Shown here: piece by piece, positions 26,821 through 35,335 of the stretch
Layout of the letters: each line of letters opens with the position of its first letter
Numbering within the stretch: the stretch's first letter is position 1
Assembly (NCBI RefSeq): GCF_900113865.1
Contig: NZ_FOQY01000011.1
Coordinates: forward strand, 1 to 64,000
Direction of reading: 5' to 3'
DNA length: 64,000 nt
DNA from: Streptosporangium canum
Lineage (GTDB): Bacteria; Actinomycetota; Actinomycetes; Streptosporangiales; Streptosporangiaceae
The notes under the pieces: generated by a model
Told to the model about the DNA's origin: nothing
The model's database searches: none
The model's input: only the letters and a program-made list of their open reading frames with translations
Made by a program: the position numbers and the translations under genes

Positions 26821-27543
26821 CTACGGCGAGAGCCTGAAGCTCCGCCGGAACGCCGAGGGGTCGAATCCGCCGCCCAGTGCGGGCCCCAGGCCGGCGCGGG
26901 CCGTACGGGCGAAAGCCTCCCGGCCGAGGGTCCCCGCGCCCTCCGGGAGCACGCCCGCCAGCGGACGGGCGGCCAGCATCTCCAGGTCCGCCACGTTGCA
27001 CCGCTCGGCCAGGCCGGGTTCGGCCGGCCAGGACCCGATCACCACCCCCACCGGCTCCAGCCCGCGATGGGCCATCGCCTCCAACGTCAGCGCGGTGTGG
27101 TTGAGCGTGCCCGGCGCCGCCCGGGTCACCAGGAGCACCGGCGCGGAGAGCGTCCGGGCCAGGTCGGCCAGGGTCGCCCCCTCCTCGTCGAAGCGGACGA
27201 GCAGCCCGCCCGCCCCTTCGACGATCACCAGCCGGTGCGACTCGGCCAGCTCCCCGATCCGGGCCGCCGCCCGGGGAAGGGAGAGCGGCGGCAGGCCCGC
27301 CTCACGGGCCGCCGCCGCCGGGGACAGCGGGTCGGGGAACCTGGCGAACTCGAACGTCGAGGTGGCTCCGGAGAGCCGGATGACCTCGTCGAGGTCGCCG
27401 GGTTCCGTGCCGGCCACCCCGGTCTGGGCGGGTTTCACCACCGCGACCGAGGCGCCCCGCTCCCTGGCGAGCGAGGCCACCGCGGCGGCGACGACCGTCT
27501 TGCCCACACCGGTGTCGGTCCCGGTGACCACGAGAATGCTCAC
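26821..27543 (-). CDS. bioD: Dethiobiotin synthetase
   Basis: BioD closes the ureido ring of dethiobiotin using CO2 and ATP. The 240-residue protein has the P-loop GTDTGVGKT at residues about 7-15, the substrate Lys region VVKPAQTG, and EGAGGLLV. GTG 27543 (VSILVVTGTD) is the start that fits the family N-terminus. The partner bioF survives only as a fragment at 28405-28962, with dasR between them. Confidence 0.92.
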   Translation of the reverse strand: MSILVVTGTDTGVGKTVVAAAVASLARERGASVAVVKPAQTGVAGTEPGDLDEVIRLSGATSTFEFARFPDPLSPAAAAREAGLPPLSLPRAAARIGELAESHRLVIVEGAGGLLVRFDEEGATLADLARTLSAPVLLVTRAAPGTLNHTALTLEAMAHRGLEPVGVVIGSWPAEPGLAERCNVADLEMLAARPLAGVLPEGAGTLGREAFARTARAGLGPALGGGFDPSAFRRSFRLSP

Positions 27544-27608
27544 GCACCTCACCCTAGGCGGCGCTCACCTGTCACGATCCGGGCCGCCGGCCGGTCCGGC
27601 CCGGGACG

Positions 27609-28328
27609 TCAGGGCCGGCGCAGGCGGGTGACGAACTTGTACCTGTCGCCGCGGTAGAGGGACTGGGCCCACTCCACCGGGTTGCCGTCGGCGTCGAAGG
27701 CGTGCCGGGTGAGCAGCAGCATCGGCAGGCCGACGTCGACGCTCAGCACCTGCGCGTCGTACGGCGTGGCCAGCACGGTCTCGATGATCTCCTCGGCGTC
27801 GGTCAGCCGCACGTTGTAGGCGTTGTGCAGCGTCTCGTACAGCGAGGAGTGCACCTCCAGCTCGCGCCGGAGCCGGGGGAAGCGCCGGGCCGACAGGTGG
27901 GTGGTGTCGATCGACATCGGCTCGCCGTTGGCCAGGCGCAGCCGGTGGATGCGCAGCACCCGGCCGCCGGGGTTGATCGCCAGCCGGCGGGCCAGGGGCT
28001 CGTCGGCGGTGATGTAGCTGATGTCGAGGATCTTGGTGTCGGGTTCGAGGCCGACGGTCCGCAGATCGCCGGTGTAGGACGTCAGCTGGAGGACCTGGGC
28101 GACCTTGGGGTGCGCGACGAACGTTCCCTTGCCCTGGATGCGGACCAGGCGGCCCTCGACCACCAGCTCCGACAGCGCCTGCCGCACGGTGGTGCGCGAC
28201 GTCTCGAAGCGCACCGCCAGGGTCCGCTCGGGAGGCAGCGCACTGCCCGCCGACAGGGACTTGGTCAGCGCGAGCAGACTACGTTTGACGTCGTAGTACT
28301 TAGGAATCCTGGGGGAGTCGTCCGTCAC
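27609..28328 (-). CDS. dasR: GntR/HutC-family regulator, DasR type
   Basis: The 239-residue protein has an N-terminal GntR winged helix ([21 protein letters not shown]) and a C-terminal UTRA effector domain. Several stretches match DasR closely: [23 protein letters not shown], quoted in part here as [13 protein letters not shown], then [31 protein letters not shown] and [12 protein letters not shown]. DasR controls N-acetylglucosamine and chitin use in response to glucosamine-6-phosphate. I see no clear DasR site (dre) in its own promoter. Confidence 0.88.
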   Translation of the reverse strand: MTDDSPRIPKYYDVKRSLLALTKSLSAGSALPPERTLAVRFETSRTTVRQALSELVVEGRLVRIQGKGTFVAHPKVAQVLQLTSYTGDLRTVGLEPDTKILDISYITADEPLARRLAINPGGRVLRIHRLRLANGEPMSIDTTHLSARRFPRLRRELEVHSSLYETLHNAYNVRLTDAEEIIETVLATPYDAQVLSVDVGLPMLLLTRHAFDADGNPVEWAQSLYRGDRYKFVTRLRRP

Positions 28329-28404
28329 GCCGGCACCTCGCCTGACGGCTCGGAAACGGCGTGGCCGGAGGTACCGTGCCTACCGGCTCGCCCGCTTCGC
28401 TCAC

Positions 28405-28962
28405 TCACATGGTCACCTTCATCTCGGCCACGGCGGTGAGTGCACCCCGGATCACCGCTAGATCATCGGAACTCAGATTGGCCCGCGCGGTCAACCGCAG
28501 GCAAGAGCGGCCGGCCGGCACTGAGGGCGGCCGGAAACATCCGGCGCGCACTCCGCGTTCCGCACGGATGAGGGCGGCCCGCAGTGCGGTCTCGGATGGG
28601 CCGAGCACGATCGGGACGACCGCACCCGCCGGATCGTCGGTCTCCAGGCCGAGTCGACGGGCCATTGAGGCCAGCTCTTTCGCTCTGGTTCGCACGCATC
28701 CGGGCAGTTCGGGCTGATTGTGAAGGATATCCACAGCGGCGAGTGCCGCCGCCACGCTGCCCGGGGCCAGGCCGGTGTCGAAGATGAACGACCGGCCCGT
28801 GTCCATCAGAGTTTCGATCACCTCCGGGGTCCCGAGCACGGCCCCGCCCCGCGATCCCGGGGACGTGGAGAGTGTGATCGTTCTCACAACACCCGGCTCG
28901 GCCGCCTCCCGCATGCCCGCGGCCGCGCGCGACCGTGCCGGCGGGTCTGGGGTCTGCTCCAT
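28405..28962 (-). pseudogene. bioF: C-terminal remnant of 8-amino-7-oxononanoate synthase
   Basis: The reading frame matches the last 160 or so residues of BioF (GGAVLGTPEVIETL, FIFDTGLAPGSVAAALAA, GVRAGCFRPPSVPAGRSCLRL). The large PLP-binding domain upstream is absent. At the junction the PLP lysine motif TLSKALGSQGG reads TLSTSPGSRGG, so the catalytic Lys is lost. It still has an open frame, perhaps from ATG 28962, but cannot be a working synthase. It sits upstream of dasR and bioD on the same strand, as in a former biotin operon. Confidence 0.85.
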
Positions 28963-29030
28963 AGCGGGCATCTTGCCAGCCAGACCCGCCCGATTCGCGT
29001 TTGGGCCCGCAAAGAACGCATGATGCACGG

Positions 29031-30494
29031 GTGCCGACTCTAAGCGACCTGGTGGTTCGTCATACCGCGCTCGACGATGCCGACCTCGAATGGATGCACT
29101 CGCTGGTCTCCGACTGGCAGCTCCTGGCCGACCTGTCGTTCGCCGATCTCATCCTGTGGATCCCGCTCAGGGAGGCTCCGGGGTGGATCGCCATCGCGCA
29201 GATGCGGCCCACCACGGGCCCCACCGTCTATCACGACGACATCGTGGGGACGACTGTGGCCAAGGGGGAGCGGGTGCTCATCGACACCGCCTGGGACGAG
29301 CGGCGGATCTGCCGGGAGGGCGACCCCGACTGGTCCAGCGGGGTCCCGGTGCGCGAGGAGACCATCCCGGTACGGCGGGCCGACCATTTCCTGGGCGTGA
29401 TCCAGCGCTCGACGAACCTGTCGTCCGCGCGCACCCCCTCGCGGCTCGAACTCACCTATCTGCAGAGCGCCTCGGACCTGGCCCAGATGGTGGCCGAGGG
29501 GCGGTTCCCGTTCTCCGGCGCCGAGCCGATCCTGGTCCGCTCGCCGCGCGTGGGCGACGGCCTGCTCCGGCTGGACCGCGCGGGCCGGGTCACCTACGCC
29601 TCGCCGAACGCGCTGTCGGCCTACCGGAGGCTGGGCCTCAACGCCGACCTGGTCGGCGCCGAGCTGGGCCGTACCACCGCCGCCCTCTGCTACTCCGACG
29701 AGCCCATCAACGAGAACCTGATGATCGTGGCGAGCGGCCGGGAACCCCGGGAGACCGAGGTCGAGTCGGGCGGCACGGTGGTGCAGCTGCGGGCGATCCC
29801 GCTGGTCGTCGGCGGCGGGCGGATCGGCGCGCTGGTGCTCATCCGCGACGTGACCGAGCTGCGGCGGCGCGAGCGGGAGCTGATGACCAAGGACGCCACC
29901 ATCAGGGAGATCCACCACCGGGTGAAGAACAACCTGCAGACGGTGGCCGCGCTGCTGCGGCTGCAGGCCCGGCGGCTGCAACTGCCGGAGGGACGCGAGG
30001 CGCTGGAGGAGGCGGTGCGCAGGGTCGGGTCGATCGCGATCGTGCACGAGACGCTGTCCCACACGCCCGACGAGCAGGTGGACTTCGACGACATCGCCGA
30101 CCGGGTGATCGCCATGACGGGCGAGGTGGCGGCGCCGGAGGCACAGGTCGTGCCGCGCCGTGTCGGGTCGTTCGGGGTGCTGCGTTCGGAGATCGCCACG
30201 CCGCTGGCGATGGTCCTCACCGAGCTGCTGCAGAACGCGGTCCAGCACGGGCTGGCCCACCGGCCGGGCCGGCTTCAGGTGATCGTTTCGCGGGGGGCCG
30301 ACCGGCTGGACGTGATCGTCTCCGATGACGGGACCGGTCTGCCCGAGGGCTTCGACCTGGAGTCGTCCACCAGTCTCGGCCTGCAGATCGTGCGGACGCT
30401 GGTCGTCGGGGAGCTGTCCGGGCGGCTGGCCATCGAGCCCCGGCAGGGCGGCGGCACGGAGGTCACCCTCGGCATTCCCCTCCCCGCGGTCTGA
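29031..30494 (+). CDS. pdtaS: Two-component sensor histidine kinase, PdtaS-like
   Basis: This is a soluble sensor kinase of 487 residues: a GAF-like domain (about 1-155), a PAS domain (about 180-285), a HisKA_2 phosphoacceptor region IREIHHRVKNNLQTVAALLRLQARR, quoted in part here as IREIHHRVKNNLQ, and an HATPase domain with the N box LTELLQNAVQHGL and DDGTGLP. It matches mycobacterial PdtaS (Rv3220c), which phosphorylates the RNA-binding ANTAR regulator PdtaR. It is convergent with whiB1, as in mycobacteria. GTG 29031 is the chosen start. Confidence 0.9.
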   Translation: MPTLSDLVVRHTALDDADLEWMHSLVSDWQLLADLSFADLILWIPLREAPGWIAIAQMRPTTGPTVYHDDIVGTTVAKGERVLIDTAWDERRICREGDPDWSSGVPVREETIPVRRADHFLGVIQRSTNLSSARTPSRLELTYLQSASDLAQMVAEGRFPFSGAEPILVRSPRVGDGLLRLDRAGRVTYASPNALSAYRRLGLNADLVGAELGRTTAALCYSDEPINENLMIVASGREPRETEVESGGTVVQLRAIPLVVGGGRIGALVLIRDVTELRRRERELMTKDATIREIHHRVKNNLQTVAALLRLQARRLQLPEGREALEEAVRRVGSIAIVHETLSHTPDEQVDFDDIADRVIAMTGEVAAPEAQVVPRRVGSFGVLRSEIATPLAMVLTELLQNAVQHGLAHRPGRLQVIVSRGADRLDVIVSDDGTGLPEGFDLESSTSLGLQIVRTLVVGELSGRLAIEPRQGGGTEVTLGIPLPAV

Positions 30495-30552
30495 GCCGGG
30501 CCGGGGAGGGGGACGCGCTCTCGGGGGCGGGCGTCCGTGCTGTGCTGCGGGA

Positions 30553-30807
30553 TCAGGCGTTCGCGCGGGTGCGGGCGCGGGCCGTGCGGCGCTTGAATGC
30601 GCGGCGCTCGTCCTCGCTCAGGCCGCCCCAGACGCCGGCGTCCTGCCCGGATTCCAGTGCCCACTTCAGGCATGCTTCACTTACGGTGCACGTACGGCAG
30701 ACCTGCTTGGCCTCTTCGATCTGCATCAGGGCGGGGCCGGTGTTGCCGATCGGGAAGAACAGCTCGGGGTCCACGTCACGGCAGGCAGCGCGGTGGCGCC
30801 AGTCCAT
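30553..30807 (-). CDS. whiB1: WhiB-family iron-sulfur transcription factor (WhiB1/WblE)
   Basis: The 84-residue protein has the four cluster ligands Cys9, Cys37, Cys40 and Cys46 at the same spacing as mycobacterial WhiB1, then GVWGGLSEDERRAFKRR, the WhiB turn and basic DNA-contact tail. It would carry a [4Fe-4S] cluster that reacts with nitric oxide and binds sigma region 4. Position beside pdtaS supports WhiB1/WblE. A CRP-like operator lies upstream at 30860-30875. Confidence 0.95.
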   Translation of the reverse strand: MDWRHRAACRDVDPELFFPIGNTGPALMQIEEAKQVCRTCTVSEACLKWALESGQDAGVWGGLSEDERRAFKRRTARARTRANA

Positions 30808-30859
30808 GCGTCCACTCCTTCGTAAGAGGAGCCCTTGCTGCGGCTCCGTCGGCTCACTT

Positions 30860-30875
30860 TGTGAAGACTTTCACT
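30860..30875 (-). promoter_or_regulatory. CRP-type binding site upstream of whiB1
   Basis: TGTGA-N6-TCACT matches the CRP consensus TGTGA-N6-TCACA at nine of ten positions. The centre lies about 60 bases upstream of the whiB1 start. Mycobacterial whiB1 is known to be controlled by the cAMP receptor protein, which makes the site credible. Confidence 0.6.
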
Positions 30876-31089
30876 AACCAGCGCGAACGATTACCCGAGC
30901 CTGGGTCGGTCCCGGGGGCAGGTCCACTTGATCGTCGGTGGCCTGGGAGCGAGGTGGCCGCTCAAAGGTCCTACGTTCCGACGTCAATGTTGAGATTGTC
31001 AGCCACGCTCAGTACACGCAAGAGGTTTGGGAGAACGTTTTGCCTGATATGCATGTCGGATGCGTCACACAATGACCGCTTGTAACGAG

Positions 31090-32049
31090 CTAGACCAAGA
31101 CTTGTAACGCGTTCGGGATAGACCGGAACGTTACGCTCTCGACTTCTCCCAGGTAGTCCCCGTCGAGCTGGAACGCCACGGGACGCTCGGCGGTCAGGGT
31201 GAACTCCCTCTCGTCGTGGAGCTGCACCAGATGGCGGCCGGCGGGCAGGGTGTCGCGGCCCCCCATGATCTGGGGGAGGAGCCGGAGCATCGACGGCAGC
31301 CCCAGGCGCTGGAGTCCCAGCAGGTCGAGGCCCGTCTCGAAACTCGCCCACGGGGTCGGGCAGACCGGCCGGGAGCCCACGTAGGTCCAGGGCGAGGTGT
31401 TGGAGATGACCGCCATGAAGATGTTTCCGGCCGCGGGCACGTCCGGGCCCGCGACGGTCATGGCGGCGTGGCGTTTGTCGGTCGAGAGGTAGTGGTTCAG
31501 CGCGGTGTTCACATAGCGCGTGGGGGTGGCCTTGCGGCCGGTGCCGCGCATGCCCTCGACCGCCCGGATCACCTCGGCGTCGTACCCCAAGCCACTGCAG
31601 AAGGTGAAATATCGGCTTTCGTCGCCCCAGAGGGCCTGTCCCAGCCCGACGATCCGCCGCCGGCCGTCACGGATCGCCTCAAGCACCGCGCCGGCCGCCT
31701 CCACCGGGCTGTTCGGCAGCCCGAGCGCGCGTGCGAAGACGTTCGCGCTGCCGCCGGGGATCACCAGCAGCGCCGGCCGGTCCGCCGCGCTCCCGTCGCT
31801 CCCGCGCTTGCCGTCCTCCGCGTCGAGCAGGCCGTTCGCGGCCTCGTTGATCGTGCCGTCGCCGCCGAGCACGGCCACCACGTCGTATCCCGAGGCGTGG
31901 GCCTTGCGGGACAGCAGGGTCGCGTGTCCCCGGTACGCGGTCTCCTCGACCTTGATGTTCATCGTGGCGCTCAGCGCCCCGATGAGCACATCCCGCGTCC
32001 GCTGATTGGTCGACGTCGCTTTGGGGTTCACCAGGAGCATCGCGCGCAT
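31090..32049 (-). CDS. Diacylglycerol kinase family lipid kinase
   Basis: The 319-residue protein has the DAGK/sphingosine kinase catalytic fold: the nucleotide loop VAVLGGDGTINEAANGLL at about 59-76, and VIPGGSANVFARALGLP. The C-terminal half is the beta-rich domain with LDGDYLGE near the end. It phosphorylates a lipid such as diacylglycerol or a related polyol lipid. Start ATG 32049 gives MRAMLLVNPKA; an ATG nine bases later is possible. Confidence 0.88.
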   Translation of the reverse strand: MRAMLLVNPKATSTNQRTRDVLIGALSATMNIKVEETAYRGHATLLSRKAHASGYDVVAVLGGDGTINEAANGLLDAEDGKRGSDGSAADRPALLVIPGGSANVFARALGLPNSPVEAAGAVLEAIRDGRRRIVGLGQALWGDESRYFTFCSGLGYDAEVIRAVEGMRGTGRKATPTRYVNTALNHYLSTDKRHAAMTVAGPDVPAAGNIFMAVISNTSPWTYVGSRPVCPTPWASFETGLDLLGLQRLGLPSMLRLLPQIMGGRDTLPAGRHLVQLHDEREFTLTAERPVAFQLDGDYLGEVESVTFRSIPNALQVLV

Positions 32050-32126
32050 AATGCCAGCGTATCCGCCGAAAACGGCATCGTGGCTGCGGAAAACGGATCG
32101 AGGTGTCCCGGCGATAGGGTTGGGAT

Positions 32127-32510
32127 GTGTCGAATCGCCCGATGACCCTCACCGTCGCCGCCGCCGTCCTGGGGCTGGAAGGCCTCACCACCCTGCTGCT
32201 CGGCGGCTACGTCGGGGTCGAGACGGTGATCGGCCGGCCGTCCGATGTGCTGAGCTCGCTCTTCGTCGCCGGATTCGGGATCCTCGTCGGCGCGGTCCTG
32301 CTCTGGGTGGGGTGGGGCATGCTGCGGACCGAGCGGTGGACGCGGAGCCTGGGCGTGCTGGCGCAGATCTTCGCCACCGTGATCGGTATCACGCTGATCC
32401 AGTCCGACCAGCAGACCATCGGCGTTCCGCTGATAGCCGTGGCAGTGATCGGACTGGTCGCGCTGCTGTCCCCGCCGACGACGCACGCCCTCTACGGGGA
32501 CCAGGACTAG
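32127..32510 (+). CDS. Small integral membrane protein, four predicted helices
   Basis: The 127-residue protein is almost wholly hydrophobic, with four likely membrane segments (about 8-30, 42-65, 72-92 and 98-116) and charged short loops. No family motif is recognised. It starts at GTG 32127 with a poor ribosome site, and its end overlaps the convergent sigma factor gene by four bases. Confidence 0.7.
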   Translation: MSNRPMTLTVAAAVLGLEGLTTLLLGGYVGVETVIGRPSDVLSSLFVAGFGILVGAVLLWVGWGMLRTERWTRSLGVLAQIFATVIGITLIQSDQQTIGVPLIAVAVIGLVALLSPPTTHALYGDQD

Positions 32511-33286
32511 TCTTCCGCGGTCAGGCCCTCACGGAGCTGGGCGAGGGTCCTGGCCAGCAGCCGGGACACGTGCATCTGCGAGATGCCGAGCTCGGTGGCG
32601 ATCTGGGACTGGGTCATGTTGCCGAAGAAGCGCAGCAGCAGGATCCGCTTCTCGCGCGGAGGCAGCCGTTCGAGCAGGGGCTTGAGCGACTCGCGGTATT
32701 CGACGCCCTCCAGGGAGTCGTCCACGATGCCGAGGGAGTCGGCCACCGCGGGCGCGTCGTCGTCACCGGAGTCGGGCGCGTCGAGGGAGACCGTGGAGTA
32801 GGCGTTGGCCGACTCAAGCCCCTCGAGCACCTCCTCCTCGCTCATCTTCAGGAACGCGGCCAGCTCGCCGACAGTGGGCGCACGGCCCTCGCGCTGCGAG
32901 AGCTCGCTGATCGCCTTGGTGAGCGAGAGCTTGAGCTCCTGCAGGCGGCGGGGCACGCGGACCGCCCAGCCCTTGTCGCGGAAGTGCCGTTTGATCTCGC
33001 CCACGATCGTCGGGGTGGCGTAGGTGGAGAACTCCACCCCCCGGCCGAGGTCGAAGCGGTCGATCGACTTGATCAGGCCGATGGTGGCGACCTGGGTGAG
33101 GTCGTCCAGCCACTCACCCCGGTTGCGGAAGCGGCGGGCGAGATACTCCACCAGGGGAAGGTGGAGCTCGACGAGCTCGTCACGGATACGCTGGCGCCGC
33201 GAGTCGTCGGGGGTCAACTCCGCCAGTTCCGCGAAGAGCAGGCGCGCGCGCACCCGGTCGGGCACCGCGTGGTCGCTGGCGGCCAT
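32507..33286 (-). CDS. Alternative sigma factor of the SigF/SigB family
   Basis: The 259-residue protein has sigma regions 2 (YLARRFRNRGEWLDDLTQVA and EFSTYATPTIVGEIKRHFRD), 3 (GRAPTVGELAAFLKMS) and 4 (LPPREKRILLLRFFGNMTQS and SQMHVSRLLARTLAQL). This is the stress/sporulation SigF/SigB group. ATG 33286 follows GGAAAGGA at good spacing. A GTG at 33307 overlapping the upstream stop (GTGA) is also possible. It is coupled to an RsbW-type anti-sigma gene. Confidence 0.93.
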   Translation of the reverse strand: MAASDHAVPDRVRARLLFAELAELTPDDSRRQRIRDELVELHLPLVEYLARRFRNRGEWLDDLTQVATIGLIKSIDRFDLGRGVEFSTYATPTIVGEIKRHFRDKGWAVRVPRRLQELKLSLTKAISELSQREGRAPTVGELAAFLKMSEEEVLEGLESANAYSTVSLDAPDSGDDDAPAVADSLGIVDDSLEGVEYRESLKPLLERLPPREKRILLLRFFGNMTQSQIATELGISQMHVSRLLARTLAQLREGLTAED

Positions 33287-33303
33287 GGCACGAGTCCTTT
33301 CCG

Positions 33304-33729
33304 TCACGCCGGCCTCGCTGCGCCTCGGCGCTTGCGTAGCACGATCGCCATGCGGTCGGGGGAGTCGGTTACGGCATCCACGTCGTCGGCCAGGGCGGTG
33401 AGCACCATCCACGCGAAGTCGTCGCGCTTGGGCGCGGAGCTGCCGACCGTGCTGACCTCGACCCGGACCTGCATGAGCTGCCCGGTGAGCTCGAACTCGG
33501 CGATCAGATCGGTGCCGGGGACGGCCTGGGTCAACAACATCGCGCACGCCTCGTCGACCGCGATCCGCAGATCCTCGATCTCGTCGAGCGTGAAGTCCAG
33601 CCGTGCGGCCAGTCCGGCGGTCGCCGTACGTAGCACGGACAGATAGGCACTCGCAGCCGGTAGCCGGACGCTCACCACGTCACGGATCCCACCCATACCG
33701 ACCGCGGGCGTCTCGGTGTGTTCGGTCAC
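33304..33729 (-). CDS. Anti-sigma factor, RsbW-type ATPase
   Basis: The 141-residue protein is a GHKL-fold anti-sigma factor immediately upstream of its likely partner, the SigF-type sigma gene. The N-box region is EDLRIAVDEACAML with Glu60, but the Mg-binding Asn expected four residues later is Met64. In RsbW/SpoIIAB this Asn is needed for ATP use, so kinase activity toward an anti-anti-sigma factor may be weak. No such antagonist is encoded nearby. Confidence 0.85.
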   Translation of the reverse strand: MTEHTETPAVGMGGIRDVVSVRLPAASAYLSVLRTATAGLAARLDFTLDEIEDLRIAVDEACAMLLTQAVPGTDLIAEFELTGQLMQVRVEVSTVGSSAPKRDDFAWMVLTALADDVDAVTDSPDRMAIVLRKRRGAARPA

Positions 33730-33862
33730 GTTCCTCCTCGCAGAGTCGCTGACTGCAACCTACAGCCCCGAGAGGGTGGTTGGCCCAATTGGACTCGCGA
33801 TCGGGGCGATTTGAACACCTCAAGAACACCCTAAGGCGCTTGAATGGGACGTCTCAACAGGT

Positions 33863-33897
33863 CAGGCCCCGTGTGGTCGCACTCCCCACGGGGCCTG
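33863..33897. terminator. Hairpin between rsbW and sodN
   Basis: An 11-base stem (CAGGCCCCGTG / CACGGGGCCTG) with a 13-base loop lies 127 bases beyond the sodN stop. There is only a weak T-run. It may terminate sodN transcripts. The rest of the 33730-34024 gap shows no gene. Confidence 0.5.
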
Positions 33898-34024
33898 TCG
33901 TACTGGTCGCGACGCCGCGCGTCACGGCTCGGACGGCGGCAGTCGGCGCCCCGCCTCGTCACCCGTCCGCCGGGCCGCCCCGCTCCTCGGCCGAGCGCAC
34001 CGGCACGCCTGTTCGGTGATCCGC

Positions 34025-34426
34025 TCAGGCCGCCTTGGTCGCCCAGAAGATCTTGGAGATCTCGTCGATCTTGCCCAGGAGCTCGTCGGCCTTCGCGACG
34101 TCGACGGTGCCCTTGCCGCCCGCGGCGCCGGCCAGCTTCGTCGCGTCCCAGAAGAGCTGGTGGAGCTGCGGGTAGGTCTCCAGGTGCGGAGGCTTGAAGT
34201 AGTCGGTCCACAGCACCCACAGGTGGTGCTTGACCAGCTCCGACCGCTCCTCCTTGATGGTGAGCGCGCGGGAACGGAAGACCGGGTCCTCGTTCGCCGC
34301 GTACTTCTCCATGATGGCCTTCACGGACTCGGCCTCGATGCGAGCCTGGGCGGGGTCGTACACGCCACACGGCAGGTCGCAGTGCGCGGACGCGACGTGC
34401 TTGGGTCGCAGAAGTCGTGCGAGCAT
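34025..34426 (-). CDS. sodN: Nickel superoxide dismutase
   Basis: The 133-residue precursor has a 14-residue leader (MLARLLRPKHVASA) followed by the Ni-hook HCDLPCGVYDPAQ, whose new N-terminal His and Cys2 and Cys6 bind nickel. The rest is the four-helix bundle of NiSOD. The enzyme removes superoxide in the cytoplasm. GGAAGGA precedes ATG 34426. The processing protease gene sodX is divergent, 91 bases away. Confidence 0.97.
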   Translation of the reverse strand: MLARLLRPKHVASAHCDLPCGVYDPAQARIEAESVKAIMEKYAANEDPVFRSRALTIKEERSELVKHHLWVLWTDYFKPPHLETYPQLHQLFWDATKLAGAAGGKGTVDVAKADELLGKIDEISKIFWATKAA

Positions 34427-34443
34427 CGGAAAATCCTTCCTTG

Positions 34444-34459
34444 ATGCTGAGATCAGCAT
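34444..34459. promoter_or_regulatory. Inverted repeat in the sodN-sodX intergenic region
   Basis: ATGCTGA-GA-TCAGCAT is a perfect 7-base inverted repeat with a two-base centre, 17 bases upstream of the sodN start. It could be an operator for a metal-responsive regulator such as Nur, although it lacks the TTGCAA blocks described for Nur in Streptomyces. Confidence 0.4.
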
Positions 34460-34517
34460 GGTCCGATACCGACCTTACTCGTCTCCGGAAAACCCGTGTG
34501 TGAGGGGGTTGTGCTCG

Positions 34518-34823
34518 ATGAGAGTCCGTGTCGAGGGAGACTCGATGCTGCCCGCGCTGCGGTCGGGGGACTGGCTCTGGGTACGGCGCGGCGCTCCGAT
34601 CCGCCCCGGCGACCTGGTCGTCGCCCGGCTCCCGTCCGACCCGTCGCGGCTGATCGTCAAACGGGTAGCGTGGGAGGCGGACGGGGGATGGTGGCTGGAG
34701 AGCGACAATCAGCGGGCCTCCGGCCGCCGCGACAGCTGGGACTTCGGCGCCCTGCCGCCGTCGGCGCTGGTCGGCCGGGTGGTGCTGCGCTACTGGCCGT
34801 TGACCTTCTGGCGGGCCCGGTAG
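34518..34823 (+). CDS. sodX: Nickel-type superoxide dismutase maturation protease SodX
   Basis: The 101-residue protein is an S26-type peptidase fragment: catalytic Ser in VEGDSMLPAL and Lys in LIVKRVAWE, then the beta-rich end ALVGRVVLRYWP. It should cleave the SodN leader so that His becomes N-terminal. Pairing with sodN is standard. ATG 34518 has GAGGGGG nine bases upstream. The last 34 bases overlap the 3' end of the convergent CGNR gene. Confidence 0.9.
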   Translation: MRVRVEGDSMLPALRSGDWLWVRRGAPIRPGDLVVARLPSDPSRLIVKRVAWEADGGWWLESDNQRASGRRDSWDFGALPPSALVGRVVLRYWPLTFWRAR

Positions 34824-35335
34824 GCGGCCACGTTCGCCCGGCTGGCACACCGCTCCGAGCAGTAGCGCCGGGACCGGTTGGAGGAGGTGTCGAGGTAGGC
34901 CCTGCGGCAGGGCGGCGCCTGGCAGAGGCCGAGCCGGTCCACCCCGAGGTCGGTGACCATGGTGGCCAGGCCCATCACGGCGCCCACGGCGTACTGGTCG
35001 GCCATCCGGCCGCCCTCGGTCAGGTGCAGGTGCCAGCGCTCGTTGTCGTGGCCGGAGATCTGCGGCTGGACCGGATGCTGGATCAGCAGCGAGTTGAGCC
35101 GGTCGACCACGTCCTGCTCGCCGCCGCCGGCCGCGGCCTCGAACACGGTCACGAGCTCCTCGCGCAGGTCACGCAGGGCGTCGAGGTCACCCCGGGTGAT
35201 GCGGCAGCCGGGGCGGTAGCGGCCGCCCTCCTCCAGGAGGGCGCGGAGCCCCTCCAGGCCGGTCAGTCGTTCGGGGCTGTTGATGAGCAGCACAGCCAGC
35301 TCGGCATAAGAGGTCAGGTCCACCGGATGATCCAT
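34790..35335 (-). CDS. CGNR zinc finger / ABATE domain protein
   Basis: The 181-residue protein has an N-terminal ABATE-type helical domain and a C-terminal CGNR-type zinc finger: Cys pairs in CQAPPC and CSERC around YLDTSSNRSRRY, then ASRANVAAYRARQK. These are usually putative stress-linked transcription regulators. Its 3' end overlaps sodX by 34 bases. Confidence 0.85.
   Translation of the reverse strand: MDHPVDLTSYAELAVLLINSPERLTGLEGLRALLEEGGRYRPGCRITRGDLDALRDLREELVTVFEAAAGGGEQDVVDRLNSLLIQHPVQPQISGHDNERWHLHLTEGGRMADQYAVGAVMGLATMVTDLGVDRLGLCQAPPCRRAYLDTSSNRSRRYCSERCASRANVAAYRARQKVNGQ

Noticed and set aside
31086..31097. A DasR-like half site (CTAGACCA)
   Set aside because: Only one half matches and it overlaps the stop codon of the lipid kinase gene, so it is probably chance.
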